DNA of 64,000 nucleotides. Origin: Nitzschia sp. pyKryTriq1. Taxonomy: Eukaryota; Bacillariophyta; Bacillariophyceae; Bacillariales; Bacillariaceae. A model generated the notes under the pieces. The model did no database searches. It saw nothing but the letters and a program-made list of their open reading frames with translations, and was not told where the DNA came from. The position numbers were made by a program, and so were the translations under genes. Below are positions 61,894 to 64,000 of the stretch, piece after piece; position 1 is the first letter of the stretch; each line of letters begins with the position of its first letter. The DNA lies in the NCBI GenBank assembly GCA_956465555.1, contig OY101115.1, positions 3,162,001 through 3,226,000 on the forward strand, given 5' to 3'.

Positions 61894-63732
61894 ATGTCGT
61901 CGTCGTCAAGAAAGCCACAATCCATGTCGTCCTTGGAAGATAGCACTTCGTCTTTGAACGGCACGGGACGAAGAAGGTCCTCCGATCGAGTGAGCAGCAG
62001 GCGAAGTGGCTCTCGCAGCGACTCTTTGCATTCTCGGTCTTCTGGAAGTGTTGGATCGCTCGAGGATATTGATGAATTGGACGAGACGACAAATAATAAG
62101 GGAGGGGGAGAAAGTTCCGGTCTAGCGAGAGCCCGCGATCGATTACGGTCCAGTGCGACAACAACACCCAGCACACCGTCCACAATAAGAAGTGCAGGTG
62201 CACGGCGGACGGTATCCGACGCGTCATCGTCGTCGTCGTCGTCGTTGTTGGCCTTTGAGAATTCTGCTTCTTCATTATTGATGGACGATTCTTCGCGGCG
62301 GTCCTCTACTACTAATAGAAGACGACCTCCTCGACCGTCGAGATCCAATGATTCACTTGGAGGACTAATGTCGTCGTCATCGTCGTCGTCGGCGGCTGCT
62401 AGTGCTATGAGTGCCAGTGTTCGAAGTCAACGGACAAGGCGTGCCCCACCGGCTCGATCGAAATCTGCGGGGGATACCTTGCTGGCACCTTCCAAAGCAG
62501 CAGCTGCTGTAGCTGCAGAGACCGATGAGGAGTCTGGTAATAGTAGTCGAGGGCGAAGTTCCACCAAAACGAAAAGTGGAAGGAGCAGCAGCCGAAGTAG
62601 AAGTAGAAGTCGAAGCAAAAGTAAGGGGGCTCGGAAACGACCAGGGTCCCGCATGGCACATGCAGTTTCCGCGGCAAACACGAGCAAAGATAGTGGCGGT
62701 GGCGGTGGCGGGGATAGTCGAACGGCAGACACATCCACAGTGTCGAGTACTCGTACATCGGTCAGAGCCCGGCGGAAAGCAGCATCCGCAACAGCGGGTA
62801 GTAGTCTATCAGGGCTTTCCATGCTCGATGATTTAAATCCGAGCAGGGCCCGAGGACGAGACTCCAAAAGTGTAGGTCCTGGACTCGTCTCCCCTCCCTC
62901 GCGCTCCAAATTGTCGGCGCTTCCACAACGCAAGGTCACGAGAACCAAATCACAAGAAGGGGGTGGAGGTATAGATTCCTTGGCGGCTTTTCTAAACAAT
63001 ACAAAATCAGCTTCCAAATCCAAAATGTCAAGTTCTCGGAGTGTGGGCGCCGTGCCGACCAATGGATCATCCTCGGCTCCCAGTAAGAAGCCGTTGAGGC
63101 GGAGACTCAAAAAGTCCAGTGGCATATCAGACGAGGAATCCGAAGCCGGGGGTAGCCAGAGTCGAAGACCTGCACGAAGCAATAGTACCAAGAGCAAAAT
63201 GAAAGGGCACAGTAGCCTTGGTTCAGGTTTGGACTTGCACTCCGCATCCAATGCTCCAATGGAGAGCTATGGTGGTGGAACCAAAATGAGAGGCCGTAAG
63301 CAGTCGTCGAAAGGCCAGCAGCGAAGTAGCTCAGGCAGTAGTTCGGAGGGGAGTCTGGAGGATGACAGCCTGCACGTATCTGATCTTCATGGAGGAGGCA
63401 AGCAGAACGGAAGTAGTTCACGGACAAGCGAGAAACCACTCAGCCGAATGAATAAAAGCATGGGCGATATTGCGTTCAAGGCGTCGGATCTTGGATCACT
63501 ACTCGCGCAACAAAAGGAAATCAAGCGCCGGGGAGGAGCTAGTGTGATTTCGGAATTTATGGATGGTAATACGGATGAACCTCAAGACGACATTTTTTCG
63601 AAATATACTTGGACGACTTCTCGACAAGATCGGAGCAAAGTACAAGTGGAGCGTAAGCTGTTGAATGAGACGCTCCGCCAAGGAACATTTCTGAAAGTCT
63701 TTGAATCCTACATCACCAAGTCTAAATCATAG
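61894..63732 (+). CDS. Ser/Arg-rich low-complexity protein
   Basis: Single exon, 612 aa from MSSSSRKPQSMSSLEDS. Dominated by Ser with Arg (RSSSRSRSRSRSK around residue 240), Gly and Ala tracts; largely disordered. The only ordered-looking portion is the C-terminal ~90 residues (KSMGDIAFKASDLGSLLAQQ, ISEFMDG, FSKYTWTTSRQ, LNETLRQGTFLKVFES). Basic SR tracts suggest a nuclear or RNA-associated protein, but no RRM or zinc finger is present. Codon use is repetitive (TCG/TCC blocks). No orthologue recognised. Confidence 0.7.
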   Translation: MSSSSRKPQSMSSLEDSTSSLNGTGRRRSSDRVSSRRSGSRSDSLHSRSSGSVGSLEDIDELDETTNNKGGGESSGLARARDRLRSSATTTPSTPSTIRSAGARRTVSDASSSSSSSLLAFENSASSLLMDDSSRRSSTTNRRRPPRPSRSNDSLGGLMSSSSSSSAAASAMSASVRSQRTRRAPPARSKSAGDTLLAPSKAAAAVAAETDEESGNSSRGRSSTKTKSGRSSSRSRSRSRSKSKGARKRPGSRMAHAVSAANTSKDSGGGGGGDSRTADTSTVSSTRTSVRARRKAASATAGSSLSGLSMLDDLNPSRARGRDSKSVGPGLVSPPSRSKLSALPQRKVTRTKSQEGGGGIDSLAAFLNNTKSASKSKMSSSRSVGAVPTNGSSSAPSKKPLRRRLKKSSGISDEESEAGGSQSRRPARSNSTKSKMKGHSSLGSGLDLHSASNAPMESYGGGTKMRGRKQSSKGQQRSSSGSSSEGSLEDDSLHVSDLHGGGKQNGSSSRTSEKPLSRMNKSMGDIAFKASDLGSLLAQQKEIKRRGGASVISEFMDGNTDEPQDDIFSKYTWTTSRQDRSKVQVERKLLNETLRQGTFLKVFESYITKSKS

Positions 63733-64000
63733 TTTGGGAAGCGTGGTCAGAAGTGGAATGCATCATTCCTCTCTCATAGCTGCTACACATTAGGAGTTAT
63801 TCCAAATGCCTGACGATTATGAGTGTGTTCAAAATGCGCGTTGTTTAATCTTATACGGGTATACAGGCGTAGGCCCAAAACGAAACCATGAAAATCCTAT
63901 GACCCTCCGTTTTGGATCAGCACTTGATTGATCTTGATGAGATGAGCTCGAACCAGAAATTGGCGTTTTGCCAACTTGCGGACCGACTTTAGATGTGTAC

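Noticed and set aside
62427-63251. 274-codon open frame antisense to the Ser/Arg-rich protein
   Set aside because: Low-complexity Leu/Pro shadow of TCN/CGN-rich codons on the other strand.

Overview
The window is nuclear DNA from a eukaryotic alga, most likely a diatom and probably a raphid pennate. The lines of evidence are: about 28 genes in 64 kb on both strands; short GT-AG introns (29 reconstructed, mostly 70-210 bp); ER-type signal peptides followed by an F-containing plastid motif on two proteins; pyruvate kinase with a mitochondrial-type presequence; and lineage-typical families (AP2 factor, SBBP propeller, Rh ammonium channel, GH5 exo-1,3-glucanase, GT15 mannosyltransferase). No rRNA, convincing tRNA, transposon or CRISPR array was seen. 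The species cannot be named from sequence alone.

Layout. 0-10 kb: RPS18 with a start codon split by an intron; a twin-CX9C protein; a single-exon Smr-domain protein with tandem ubiquitin-interacting motifs; a 1053-aa plastid-directed repeat protein; mitoribosomal mS33. 10-20 kb: a secreted kelch protein; a short MTHFR; an Rh-type ammonium transporter; an ArsJ-like MFS permease; the OLA1 ATPase; a COX16-like protein. 20-32 kb: an SBBP-type membrane protein; mitochondrial SCOT, divergent from a second twin-CX9C protein; a 1226-aa double-C2 membrane protein. 32-45 kb: plastid SufD; pyruvate kinase, divergent from a membrane-anchored GH5; an AP2/ERF factor; an alpha/beta hydrolase with a twin-arginine motif. 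45-64 kb: a CxxxCxC...CxC protein; a membrane coiled-coil EF-hand protein; an NXPE/PC-esterase-like Golgi protein; a GT15 mannosyltransferase; four large low-complexity proteins.

The genes do not form an operon-like system, but themes recur. Organelle proteins (mS33, COX16-like, SCOT, PK, two twin-CX9C proteins, SufD and the plastid repeat protein) are over-represented. Intergenic stretches upstream of gene starts are packed with short GTAC-centred palindromes (GGTACC, TACCGGTA, GTACTGGTAC), which are sparse in convergent 3' spacers.

The most novel items are the Smr-UIM fusion (a possible ubiquitin-guided ribosome-collision nuclease built with UIMs in place of CUE domains), the plastid protein with three copies of an unrecognised ~60-aa domain, the ArsJ-like permease with a six-Cys loop, and the MTHFR whose SAM-regulatory domain is replaced by a small SH3-like tail. 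Splice sites were placed by eye from consensus and reading-frame continuity and are not supported by transcript data.
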